The position numbers and the translations under genes are program-made. From an uncultured Clostridia bacterium (GTDB taxonomy: Bacteria > Bacillota > Clostridia > Oscillospirales > Ruminococcaceae): a stretch of 64,000 nucleotides of DNA. Below, in pieces: positions 31,903 through 40,454 of this stretch. Each line of letters starts with the position of its first letter. Position 1 is the stretch's first letter. The notes under the pieces are model-generated. The model was not told the origin of the DNA and ran no database searches. It was given only the letters and a program-made list of their open reading frames with translations. Location: contig CANRNT010000001.1 of assembly GCA_947631995.1 (NCBI GenBank), forward strand, positions 94,699 through 158,698, written 5' to 3'.

Positions 31903-33746
31903 ATACCCAAATACCCCTTCCAAAATTCTTCAGAAGTCAACTCTGGAAACGCCGTCAGATACTCCTGTTCAACATTGGCATGATTTTTCTTATAATTCTT
32001 CATAACTTTTCTATACCTTTTTATGAGCTTGAAACAGCATTTTCTGTTGATATGCCGCATACAGGCGGTCTCATCGTTTTCGTTATAAGCTATGAGCGTT
32101 TTCCTGCGGAAATTCTTGCCCGGAACGAAGAACCAATCATACGATATTATTTCCGGCCATCTTCTCAAACAGAAATTCGGCAAAAGATGTCCATTAATCG
32201 TTAATACATACATTGCCTTTTTGAACAGGTTAAGGCGCTCATATTCATACGGATCTGCCTTTGAAAGATTATACTCGCTCGGCAATTCCGCTATGGGAAG
32301 AAACTTTTCATTCTTTGCGGAATGTTCTTTCAGGCATTGTTCTCCCGAAAGCTGTTTTAAGAAATCCGGACCCTTCATAAAATCGTCAACAGCGTCGATT
32401 ATCTGCTCCGAATTATTATACGCAAAACGCGTCAGCTCTTTCCAGAACAAGTTTTTCATTCTCTTTATGAAATCGACATCTTTGCATATGCCGCTCGCTG
32501 CCTGAATGATAAGGCTGTTCCTATGCACCTGATACAGCTCCATAGCTGCGTTGAATTTGCCTGCAAAGCCGACGTGCCAGATACATATTCCGTTAAGAGC
32601 CAGAAAATCCGCATTGTTCCTTATGCTGAACTCTACATCGTCGCCTCTTACGAACACAGGCAGAGGAAGTCCGTTTTCTTCTATTGCGGTCACAGGTATA
32701 CAGCAGAACCACCAGCCTGCATATTTATAGTCGCATACTCTTCCCAACATTGCCTCGTTTGCGATAAGAGACTCCGTTTCCGTCATATCCAGGTCTGTTT
32801 TCAGCGGGCCGTAAGATCCGTCACTCTTATGGACAAATCCCACATCTTCATACTGTACTTCTCTTTCATCGTAATCGAACATAGCTCCGCTGACGAAAAA
32901 CTTCTCATATTCGGGTTTTAATATGCTCAAAAGGTAGTAGGTACGCAGTATACTCTCGGGCATTACCATAACGTCGTCGTCCATAAGCAGCACATGAGTA
33001 GGCTTTTGCTCCATATGGAGAGATTCTATCATACCTCTTGTAAATCCGCCTGCTCCGCCGACATTCTGGTTAGGATACACCTTGATACCGTCGCCGCCTA
33101 TCTCATCAGGATCGAGCGTTCTGCCGTTATCCATAACGTTGACGGATATTTTGCCTTTCATATCGGAGTCCTCGCTGAGGATAGTTTTCTTCAGCAGGGC
33201 TATATTATGCTTTATAAAGTCCTCTTTACGGAAAGTAGTTGAAACGAGCGATATCCTTACGTCTCTTATATCCTCCTCTTCAACATCGGCGTAATAAGCT
33301 GCGTCATAGATACACAATCCGCCCGTAGACACCAGCGAGAACGAAATAAGCGGCTTATTGGACTCGGGGAGCTGAACATCAAGCACCGTCTTGCCGCGGC
33401 TGTTCAGCGTTTCCTGCAATATAACCGAATAATTGAGACTTTTTGAATTGCTGAACACCTCGGTAAACTCGATAGAGCCCTTGCCGGAATACGTCATTTT
33501 AAATCTGAAAGACTTAGCTGCGGTATGCTCTTTCCAATACTTTATCTGAAGGCAGTTCAGATACGCTGTAAGATCGACACTTTTACATTCGGGTATAACA
33601 TGACAGCCGTTCTCCGCATCATATATTACCTCTGCTTTTTCGCCCGTTGCGGCATCGCGGTACATCAATTCTGTATAATCACGCAGATTAACATCCGCGT
33701 CATGCTGCATAATAACGTTTTGAAGCTTAACTGTTTTAATGCTCAT
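31899..33746 (-). CDS. Galactofuranosyltransferase-like glycosyltransferase (GlfT2 type)
   Basis: GT-A glycosyltransferase of 615 residues. An N-terminal beta-rich domain (~1-160) precedes the catalytic domain. Hallmarks are YPNQNVGGAGGFTRGM, the metal-binding HVLLMDDDVMVMPE, WWFCCIP and the acceptor-side VRGDDVEFSIR followed by WHVGF, as in mycobacterial GlfT2. With glf in the same operon it most likely transfers galactofuranose from UDP-Galf. The C-terminal ~200 residues are helical. GAAAGGAAA precedes the ATG; the stop overlaps the next gene. Confidence 0.9.
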   Translation of the reverse strand: MSIKTVKLQNVIMQHDADVNLRDYTELMYRDAATGEKAEVIYDAENGCHVIPECKSVDLTAYLNCLQIKYWKEHTAAKSFRFKMTYSGKGSIEFTEVFSNSKSLNYSVILQETLNSRGKTVLDVQLPESNKPLISFSLVSTGGLCIYDAAYYADVEEEDIRDVRISLVSTTFRKEDFIKHNIALLKKTILSEDSDMKGKISVNVMDNGRTLDPDEIGGDGIKVYPNQNVGGAGGFTRGMIESLHMEQKPTHVLLMDDDVMVMPESILRTYYLLSILKPEYEKFFVSGAMFDYDEREVQYEDVGFVHKSDGSYGPLKTDLDMTETESLIANEAMLGRVCDYKYAGWWFCCIPVTAIEENGLPLPVFVRGDDVEFSIRNNADFLALNGICIWHVGFAGKFNAAMELYQVHRNSLIIQAASGICKDVDFIKRMKNLFWKELTRFAYNNSEQIIDAVDDFMKGPDFLKQLSGEQCLKEHSAKNEKFLPIAELPSEYNLSKADPYEYERLNLFKKAMYVLTINGHLLPNFCLRRWPEIISYDWFFVPGKNFRRKTLIAYNENDETACMRHINRKCCFKLIKRYRKVMKNYKKNHANVEQEYLTAFPELTSEEFWKGYLGI

Positions 33747-33759
33747 TTTTGTTTCCTTT

Positions 33760-34656
33760 CTACTTTTTATCGGTCGCAGACAATTTTCTCTTTTGTTTTA
33801 TCATTTCAGCCTGCTCATTGAGGAGCCTTTCCTGCTCTGCTCTTCTGGCTCTCTCCTCTTCTTTTATTGCTGCTATCTTTGTTTCATACTCGTTGCATAT
33901 TCCCTCCGCGTCGCCTACGCGAAGCACTTTTCCGTGATTGAGCCATATAGCCTTATTGCACATTTCACGCACCTGCTGCATATTGTGCGACACGAACAGC
34001 AGCGTTGTACCGACTGACAGCATTTCATTCATTTTATTCATACACTTTTTTCTGAACAAGACATCTCCTACCGAGAGCACCTCGTCAACTATAAGTATAT
34101 CCGGCTGTACTACCGTTGCAACGGAAAATCCCAGACGGGAGGTCATTCCCGAAGAGAAGTTCTGCACCGGGGAATCGAGAAAATCCTCCAGCTCGGAAAA
34201 CTCCACTATCTCATCAAATTTGCTGTCGATAAACTTCTTGTTATAACCCAATATACAGCCGTTGAGGTATATATTCTCTCTGGCGGTCAACTTGGGGTCG
34301 ATACCTGCACCCAGCTCTATAAGAGAAGCCACCGTACCGTTTACCTTTACGCTTCCCTTATACGGCTTCAATATTTTGCTTATGACCTTCAGAAGCGTTG
34401 ATTTTCCGCTTCCGTTAGTACCAATTATAGCCCATGCTTCGCCTTTTTTTATCTTCAGGTTTACGTCCTGAAGTGCAAGAAATTCCTGAAACATAAGCTC
34501 ATGCTTTATCAGCTTTACAAAATACTCTTTAAGGTCGTTGATATTCTCCGTCGATTTATTGAAGCGCACGGTAACGTTATTGACGTCTATTATATATTCG
34601 TTTTCGTCCAAATCGGGAACGCTGAAAATATTATCCATACTGACCTGCCTTTGCAT
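33760..34656 (-). CDS. Polysaccharide ABC exporter, ATP-binding subunit (Wzt/TagH type)
   Basis: ATPase of 298 residues with Walker A GTNGSGKSTLL, signature FSSGMTSRLGFSVA, Walker B ILIVDEVLSVGD and switch SHNMQQV. The VASLIELGAGIDPKLTARENIYLNG segment is characteristic of O-antigen/teichoic acid exporters. The C-terminal ~50 residues form a charged coiled coil (EEERARRAEQERLLNEQ), not the carbohydrate-binding domain of long Wzt proteins. The ATG at 34656 overlaps the permease stop as TAATG; an internal ATG at 34638 is an alternative. Confidence 0.93.
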   Translation of the reverse strand: MQRQVSMDNIFSVPDLDENEYIIDVNNVTVRFNKSTENINDLKEYFVKLIKHELMFQEFLALQDVNLKIKKGEAWAIIGTNGSGKSTLLKVISKILKPYKGSVKVNGTVASLIELGAGIDPKLTARENIYLNGCILGYNKKFIDSKFDEIVEFSELEDFLDSPVQNFSSGMTSRLGFSVATVVQPDILIVDEVLSVGDVLFRKKCMNKMNEMLSVGTTLLFVSHNMQQVREMCNKAIWLNHGKVLRVGDAEGICNEYETKIAAIKEEERARRAEQERLLNEQAEMIKQKRKLSATDKK

Positions 34657-35549
34657 TAAATATACAGGATAAATTTATCCTGAGAGCGTTTGAAGAAATA
34701 TGTTCCTACAATGAACATAAGTACGGCATATATCGCTCCCAAAACAAAATCCCAAACATTCACAACTGACCAATAAGGCACGCTTTCAATACCCGGCACC
34801 CATACAAAATATCTGAACTGTTTTATATAGATATACAGCGGGTTGAGATTTTCAATAATGAAAGCCATATACTTTGCATAAGGCGTTCCGCCTGCGTTTA
34901 TCTGCTGCTCTGCTTTTTCATAGAACATTCCTATATCGTAGAATATAGCCGAGCAATACAGCCACATTGTAACGAACGCATTATAGATATATCCTATATC
35001 TCTGAAAAAAACATGGAGCTGCGCCAAGAAAAATCCTAGTCCCAAGGCGAAAATATATGCCTGCAATATCGGTATGACTATTCCTAAATTCCAGAATGAG
35101 AACAGACATCTTCCCTCGACAAACGAGAACACCAGCATAACTATTACCAGCGCTCCGAGATTGAACACGAAATCCACCAGCGTCGATGTGATCTTCGAGA
35201 GCGGGAACATGAATTTTGAAACATAGGTCTTTTTAAGCAAAGTAGCGTTATCGGTTATCGCATAAAGCGCTTTGCCGACTGCCCCGTTAACAAATTCAAA
35301 GACCGTTCTGCCCGCGAGAAGATACAGCGCGAACAGCGGTAGATTTCTTTGGAACAGGAATGAAAATACTATCGCCATTATGGTCATGATGAGGAGCGGA
35401 TTAAGAACGCTCCATACATATCCCAAAAAGCTTCTTCTGTATTTCAGCTTTATATCTCTCGACACAAGCTGATACAAAAGATCCTTAAATTTGAATACCT
35501 CCCAAAAAGAGCCTTCTTTGGGCGATATCGACTTTGAAGTAGATGACAT
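34656..35549 (-). CDS. Polysaccharide ABC exporter, permease subunit (Wzm/TagG type)
   Basis: Membrane protein of 297 residues with about six helices. The N-terminal amphipathic segment (LLYQLVSRDIKLKYRRSFLG) and YVWSVLNPLLIMTIMAIVF are typical of ABC-2 polysaccharide exporters, as is the YIYNAFVTMWLYCSAIFY region. With the following ATPase it should export a lipid-linked glycan across the membrane. GGAGG lies before the ATG. Confidence 0.94.
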   Translation of the reverse strand: MSSTSKSISPKEGSFWEVFKFKDLLYQLVSRDIKLKYRRSFLGYVWSVLNPLLIMTIMAIVFSFLFQRNLPLFALYLLAGRTVFEFVNGAVGKALYAITDNATLLKKTYVSKFMFPLSKITSTLVDFVFNLGALVIVMLVFSFVEGRCLFSFWNLGIVIPILQAYIFALGLGFFLAQLHVFFRDIGYIYNAFVTMWLYCSAIFYDIGMFYEKAEQQINAGGTPYAKYMAFIIENLNPLYIYIKQFRYFVWVPGIESVPYWSVVNVWDFVLGAIYAVLMFIVGTYFFKRSQDKFILYI

Positions 35550-35571
35550 TTTTCTGCCTCCGTCAATTATA

Positions 35572-36618
35572 TCAATTAAAATCGTGATTACCTCTCAGCT
35601 TGTTATAGAGCTTTGAGGAAAGAATTTTTTCAAACGTATTCAGACTTACATGAGATCTGTTCATCATCATAAACGCTTTATACTGCCTTTTTGCCAGATC
35701 ATAAACGGGCCTTATCTCGTTTTTGAACCTATCGGTAATATACCTTGCTTCTTCTCTGCCCTTTTTTCTGTCGAGCTCTACAAGGAGGGCCGTTCTCAGG
35801 TAACTAAGCAAAAGTCCCTGAGCTTTCATACAGAAATACTTTCGTCCGTAGCAACCTTTTTTCAGCCGCAGCTTAGGATACTCCGACAAAAATCTCTCCA
35901 GCACCGTCTGAGTATGTCCCAGACGTTTGAGCTGATTTGCTTCGGACACGCTCTGCTCGACATCTCCAACTCTGTAATCATACACAAAGATATCGAACGG
36001 AGTTATGCTTTTTGCATAGCAGCAGGGAACTGTCGCATACTCATGATCCTCATAAAAAACGTGCTCCGAGAGCTGCATGCCGTACTTTTTATAAAATGCG
36101 GTATTATACGTTATTCCGTGGAAGGTAAGGCTTCGGTCAAAAGACTTCCAGTTATTCATTATATGGATAAAGTCGTAGCTCACGCCGAACTTTTCGGGGA
36201 AGCTTTTCCATTTCTTTATCTCTCCTGTTCCGACGTCTATCGTATAATGGTGTGTCAGGACGACATCGCTGCTGCACTCCTCCAACATAGAAACAAACGT
36301 CGGAAGCTCGCCAGTTTCTACCCAGTCATCGGCGTCAACGGCTTTGACATACTTGCCCTCAGCCGCTCCAATGCCCGTATTCAGAGCTCCGCCGTGTCCT
36401 TTATTCTCCTGCGATATAACGCGGAAGCTATCGGGATATTTCTCCGCATAGCTCAGAGCTATCTTTTCGGTACCGTCCGAGGAGCCGTCATTCACTACTA
36501 TTATCTCCAGTTTATCCAGAACTTCGCTGTCTGCGAACGATGACAGGCACTTATCCAAGAATTTCTCACAATTATACGACGGCACAACGAACGTAAGTAT
36601 TTTAGACACTTCTAACAT
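35572..36618 (-). CDS. Family 2 glycosyltransferase
   Basis: GT-A glycosyltransferase of 348 residues: FVVPSYNCEKFLDKCLSSF at the nucleotide-binding strand, VNDGSSDGT, NKGHGGALNTGI and the VDADDWVE metal site, then YEDHEYA as the probable catalytic-base region. The last ~130 residues are basic and helical. AAGGAAGTGA precedes the ATG. It starts inside the last codons of the upstream glycosyltransferase (7-base overlap). Donor and acceptor sugars are not predictable. Confidence 0.93.
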   Translation of the reverse strand: MLEVSKILTFVVPSYNCEKFLDKCLSSFADSEVLDKLEIIVVNDGSSDGTEKIALSYAEKYPDSFRVISQENKGHGGALNTGIGAAEGKYVKAVDADDWVETGELPTFVSMLEECSSDVVLTHHYTIDVGTGEIKKWKSFPEKFGVSYDFIHIMNNWKSFDRSLTFHGITYNTAFYKKYGMQLSEHVFYEDHEYATVPCCYAKSITPFDIFVYDYRVGDVEQSVSEANQLKRLGHTQTVLERFLSEYPKLRLKKGCYGRKYFCMKAQGLLLSYLRTALLVELDRKKGREEARYITDRFKNEIRPVYDLAKRQYKAFMMMNRSHVSLNTFEKILSSKLYNKLRGNHDFN

Positions 36619-37481
36619 TCACTTCCTTGTTTTAACGATTGCTGTCTGCATTTTTGCTTTGTTATACTGTTTTTCAGTATACCGCGAAAGGTCGCCCTAA
36701 TCGCTTTGAACGGTGAAACATCGAGCATTTTACGCTTTTTTACGACATAATACACCGCATACAGCGAGGCGAGCGGAAAGCCCAGAATATACCTTGTTGT
36801 TGCTCCCCTCTGCTCAAAAAATTGCTCATCAAATCCCTTGAACCATGTTGAGCTTGTCCTCCTTACGGAGGCTATTTCGCTGGGGACGTAGTATATTTTG
36901 AGCCCTGCTCTTTCGCAGTCGAGCAGAAACTTCAGCTCCTCCTGCGCGCCGTTTCCCGAGCCTGCTCCGAGCAGCTCGTCAAATCTGACGCCGCTGCTGA
37001 CAAGCGAGCTTCTTCTGAACGATATCTGCCACGAGGCGATGTGCATAGTCTGCGGAAAGTGCAGTCTTATGACTTTATCGGGAAAGCTCTGCGGTCTGTC
37101 GCTCATGGCGTCATCTTCAGCATCTGTTATCTTAAACGCTATCACGTCCGCCTGAGGGAGCATTTTATATGCTTTACATATTTTTTCGCGGTAATTCTTC
37201 ACAAACAGCTCGTCGTCGTCACACAGCATACATATATCCGCATCGGACTTTTCTATTGCCAGATTACGGCTCTTTGTAAGACCCCTGTCCGTAACGGAAT
37301 ACATAACTGCTTGTCCGTGCGCTGTACTGCATCGGGAGACCTTTTGCTCGTCGCACTGATCTATCACGACCGCATTGCCCGTTATGCCGCTTTTTTCGAC
37401 GATATCCATATTATCCCTGAACATACACGAGATAAGCACATCTATCTTTGGACGCACATGACATTTTTCATTATTTATCAT
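36612..37481 (-). CDS. Glycosyltransferase, GT-A fold
   Basis: Glycosyltransferase of 289 residues, first gene of the polysaccharide operon. It has IDVLISCMFRDN, a conserved RGLTKSRNLAIE segment, the CMLCDDDELF metal site and a GAGSGNGAQEELKFLLDC segment near the acceptor side. This resembles the group of small family A transferases found in capsule loci. The frame opens at a TTG at 37523, but the ATG at 37481 with GAAAGG upstream gives a protein that begins directly before the Rossmann strand. Confidence 0.85.
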   Translation of the reverse strand: MINNEKCHVRPKIDVLISCMFRDNMDIVEKSGITGNAVVIDQCDEQKVSRCSTAHGQAVMYSVTDRGLTKSRNLAIEKSDADICMLCDDDELFVKNYREKICKAYKMLPQADVIAFKITDAEDDAMSDRPQSFPDKVIRLHFPQTMHIASWQISFRRSSLVSSGVRFDELLGAGSGNGAQEELKFLLDCERAGLKIYYVPSEIASVRRTSSTWFKGFDEQFFEQRGATTRYILGFPLASLYAVYYVVKKRKMLDVSPFKAIRATFRGILKNSITKQKCRQQSLKQGSEC

Positions 37482-37553
37482 TACGGAAAAGCGCCTTTCA
37501 TCAAATACTTTTAAAAGATACAATAAGACACACTATCTGATTATATATTATTT

Positions 37554-37582
37554 ATTGTACCATATCAGACGATTTATGTCAA
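37554..37582 (-). promoter_or_regulatory. Promoter of the polysaccharide operon
   Basis: Minus strand TTGACA (complement of 37577-37582) and TACAAT (complement of 37554-37559) are 17 bases apart, leaving a leader of about 70 bases. No second promoter was seen inside the 9-kb operon. Confidence 0.8.
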
Positions 37583-37667
37583 GGGCGGACGCCTAAATAC
37601 TTCCAATTCGTGATTTGGCAGAAAAAAGAGTAAACAAAGTGAAAAATATTGTATAAAATAATAAAAA

Positions 37668-37697
37668 ACATCACCGAAAACTATCTTTCGGTGATGT
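37668..37697 (-). terminator. Terminator of aroF
   Basis: ACATCACCGAAA (37668-37679) pairs perfectly with TTTCGGTGATGT (37686-37697). On the minus strand the stem is followed by six T, immediately after the aroF stop. Confidence 0.88.
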
Positions 37698-37710
37698 GCT
37701 GTCTGCGATA

Positions 37711-38727
37711 TCAAACTATTTGCTTGCCCTCAAATTCGGCACGCTTTTTAAGGTCTTTCATAAGCTCGTCAAACTGCTTTGGGTCAAGCGACTGGTCTCC
37801 GTCGCACAGAGCCTTTGACGGGTCGTTATGGACCTCCACCATTATTCCGTCCGCGCCTGCCGCAACTGCCGTCTTGGCGAGCTTAGGCACCATCCACGCG
37901 ATACCCGTTGCATGGCTTGGGTCTACTATGACAGGAAGGTGCGTCAGCCTTTTGAGCATGGGAACAGCCGAAATATCGAGGGTATTTCTCGTTTTTGTTT
38001 CAAACGTTCTTATACCTCTTTCGCAGAGGATAACGTTATTGTTGCCGCCTGCCATGATATACTCAGCGCTCATGAGCCATTCCTGTATCGTATTTGCAAG
38101 ACCTCTTTTTAAAAGTATAGGCTTATCACATCTGCCCAATTCTTTAAGGAGATTGAAATTCTGCATATTTCTTGCGCCGACCTGTATTACATCGACGTCC
38201 GCAAACATATCCAGCGTATTTATATCCATTATCTCGGTGACGACGGGAAGTCCGACCGCCTTTTTTGCGAGAAGCAGAAGCTCAAGTCCCCTGCCCTCCA
38301 GTCCTTGGAAGGAATACGGCGAAGTACGGGGCTTGAACGCGCCGCCGCGAAGAAGCGTTGCGCCGCTCTCCTTTACGTCCTTGGCGACCTCTATTATCTG
38401 CTCCTCCGTTTCAACGGAACACGGTCCTGCTATGACGCTGAACGTTCCCTCGCCTATCTTTGTTTTGCCCGAAATATCGACAATGGTATCCATAGGGTGA
38501 AATTTACGGTTTGCAGCCTTATAAGGCTCGGATATCCGCTTTACGTCCTCTACGAACGGCAAAGCCTGTATCGTTCCGATATCCAGTCGCGAGGTATCGC
38601 CGACCAGACCGATTATTGTAGTATGCTCGCCCGCGCTGACGTGCGTTTGCAGTCCGTCGCTGTGGAGCTTTTCAACAAAGCTGTCTATATTCTCCTGCTT
38701 TGCTTCACTGTTAAGTACGATTATCAT
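37711..38727 (-). CDS. aroF: 3-deoxy-7-phosphoheptulonate (DAHP) synthase, type I-beta with ferredoxin-like N-domain
   Basis: This enzyme joins PEP and erythrose 4-phosphate, the first step of aromatic amino acid synthesis. The 338-residue protein has an N-terminal ferredoxin-like regulatory domain (~1-75) and a TIM barrel with IAGPCSVE, LLRGGAFKPRTSPYSFQG, LLKRGLANTIQEWL and VIVDPSHATG. The N-domain resembles that of the Thermotoga enzyme, where it mediates feedback inhibition. The ATG at 38727 is preferred over a GTG at 38751 since AAAGG lies between them. Confidence 0.93.
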   Translation of the reverse strand: MIIVLNSEAKQENIDSFVEKLHSDGLQTHVSAGEHTTIIGLVGDTSRLDIGTIQALPFVEDVKRISEPYKAANRKFHPMDTIVDISGKTKIGEGTFSVIAGPCSVETEEQIIEVAKDVKESGATLLRGGAFKPRTSPYSFQGLEGRGLELLLLAKKAVGLPVVTEIMDINTLDMFADVDVIQVGARNMQNFNLLKELGRCDKPILLKRGLANTIQEWLMSAEYIMAGGNNNVILCERGIRTFETKTRNTLDISAVPMLKRLTHLPVIVDPSHATGIAWMVPKLAKTAVAAGADGIMVEVHNDPSKALCDGDQSLDPKQFDELMKDLKKRAEFEGKQIV

Positions 38728-38860
38728 CTCATCATGACCTTTCTGTTTCACTTTTACGCTTTTAAGCTTTTATGTATTAAAGTATACACTCTTTATCCCC
38801 GATTGTCAAGGCTTTTCACACATTTTAAGCAGATTACACAATTTTTTATAACGCTGAATA

Positions 38861-38890
38861 TTGACAGTAGATGTTTTTGTATAGTATAAT
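38861..38890 (+). promoter_or_regulatory. Promoter of the pyruvate kinase gene
   Basis: TTGACA at 38861-38866 and TATAAT at 38885-38890 with an 18-base spacer, about 35 bases before the ATG. Confidence 0.78.
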
Positions 38891-38930
38891 TAGTACATAC
38901 AATGAAATTTTATGATAGGAGTAAAGATAT

Positions 38931-40364
38931 ATGAGAAAAACCAAAATAGTCTGCACCATAGGCCCTGCGACCGACAGCGACGAGATACTGCGCGAACTTA
39001 TGAAAGCAGGAATGAACGTTGCGAGGTTCAATTTTTCACACTCAAATTACGAGGAGCATGAGCGGAGGTTTCATCAGATAGTAAAGCTGCGCGACGAGCT
39101 GAAGCTCCCGATAGCCACGCTTCTTGACACCAAAGGCCCCGAGATACGCCTGAAAACATTCAAGGACAACAAGCCTGTTGAGATACGCGACGGCGACCTT
39201 TTCACGCTGACTACCGAGGACGTTGAGGGCACGGCGGAGAAATGCTCTATAACCTTTATGGGGCTGCCTAAGGACGTAAAGCCCGGAAACAAGATACTTA
39301 TAAACGACGGCGTTATCGACCTGACGGTAGAGAAGATAAACGGCTGCGAGATAGTATGCAGAGTTATTCACGGCGGATTAGTATCAAACAACAAGGGCGT
39401 GAACGTTCCCGGCGTTATGCTGTCAATGCCGTACATCAGCGACAAGGACATGAAAGACCTGCAATTCGGCGCAAAAATGGGTTACGACTTTATTGCGGCT
39501 TCGTTTGTGCGCACGGCTGCGGATATTAACTATCTGCGCAACTTTACTCACAGCCTCGGCTGGTACGAGCCGCGCATAATTGCCAAAATAGAAAATGCCG
39601 ACGGCGTTAAGAACATTGACGAGATACTTCAGGCTGCTGACGGCGTTATGATAGCGCGCGGCGACATGGGCGTTGAGATACCTTTCGAGCAGATACCTGC
39701 CATACAGAAAGAGATAATCTCAAAGGCATACAACGCAGGCAAGCAGGTAATAACCGCAACGCAAATGCTTGAGTCGATGATAAACAATCCGCGCCCGACA
39801 AGAGCCGAGATAACCGACGTTGCTAACGCTATATACGACGGCACATCGGCAATAATGCTCTCGGGAGAGACTGCGGCGGGCTCGTTCCCTGTTGAGGCGG
39901 TAAAGACTATGGCTCTGATAGCGGAGACCACAGAGAACGACATCGACTACAAAAACAGCTTTATAAAGCGCGACCCGAACTACTCGCCCTCGGTGACGGA
40001 CGCTATTTCTCACGCGACTGTCACTACCGCTCACGACCTTGGAGCGCAGGCGATAATCACCGTTACAAAGGGCGGCGGCACGGCGCGAATGATATCAAAA
40101 TACCGTCCGTCATGCCCGATAATAGGCTTGACCACAGATGAGACCACCTGCCGTCAGATGAATATGTCATGGGGAATTATCCCGTCGCTCATCTCGGAGC
40201 AGGAAAACACCGACGACCTTATTAGAAACGCTTTGGAGGTATCCGTACAGGAGGGTCTTATAAACACGGGAGACCTTGTTGTAATTACGGCAGGCGTACC
40301 GCTGGGCATTTCGGGAAACACCAATCTGCTGAAAGTACAGACTGTCGGCGAAGAATTTATATAA
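38931..40364 (+). CDS. pyk: Pyruvate kinase
   Basis: Glycolytic enzyme of 477 residues converting PEP and ADP to pyruvate and ATP. The N-terminus TKIVCTIGPA, MNVARFNFSH, LLDTKGPEIR, IAKIENADGV, VMIARGDMGVE and ITATQMLESM are all canonical. The length matches the three-domain form without the extra C-terminal PEP-utiliser domain seen in Bacillus. It is monocistronic between its own promoter and terminator. Confidence 0.98.
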   Translation: MRKTKIVCTIGPATDSDEILRELMKAGMNVARFNFSHSNYEEHERRFHQIVKLRDELKLPIATLLDTKGPEIRLKTFKDNKPVEIRDGDLFTLTTEDVEGTAEKCSITFMGLPKDVKPGNKILINDGVIDLTVEKINGCEIVCRVIHGGLVSNNKGVNVPGVMLSMPYISDKDMKDLQFGAKMGYDFIAASFVRTAADINYLRNFTHSLGWYEPRIIAKIENADGVKNIDEILQAADGVMIARGDMGVEIPFEQIPAIQKEIISKAYNAGKQVITATQMLESMINNPRPTRAEITDVANAIYDGTSAIMLSGETAAGSFPVEAVKTMALIAETTENDIDYKNSFIKRDPNYSPSVTDAISHATVTTAHDLGAQAIITVTKGGGTARMISKYRPSCPIIGLTTDETTCRQMNMSWGIIPSLISEQENTDDLIRNALEVSVQEGLINTGDLVVITAGVPLGISGNTNLLKVQTVGEEFI

Positions 40365-40381
40365 CGTCATATAAAAAAGTG

Positions 40382-40415
40382 CGACCCCTATCGACCTGAA
40401 AGTCTATGGGGGTCG
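40382..40415. terminator. Bidirectional terminator between pyk and gatB
   Basis: A GC-rich stem formed by CGACCCC (from 40382) and GGGGTCG (to 40415), followed by TTTAA on the plus strand and preceded by an A run for the minus strand. It closes both pyk and the ligA-gatCAB operon. Confidence 0.75.
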
Positions 40416-40454
40416 TTTAATATTATACGAAATAACATGCGTTTGCACGAGTCG

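Noticed and set aside
35650..36543. Open frame of 297 codons on the plus strand opposite a glycosyltransferase
   Set aside because: It mirrors the codon use of the conserved family 2 transferase on the other strand and lacks a start signal or domain.
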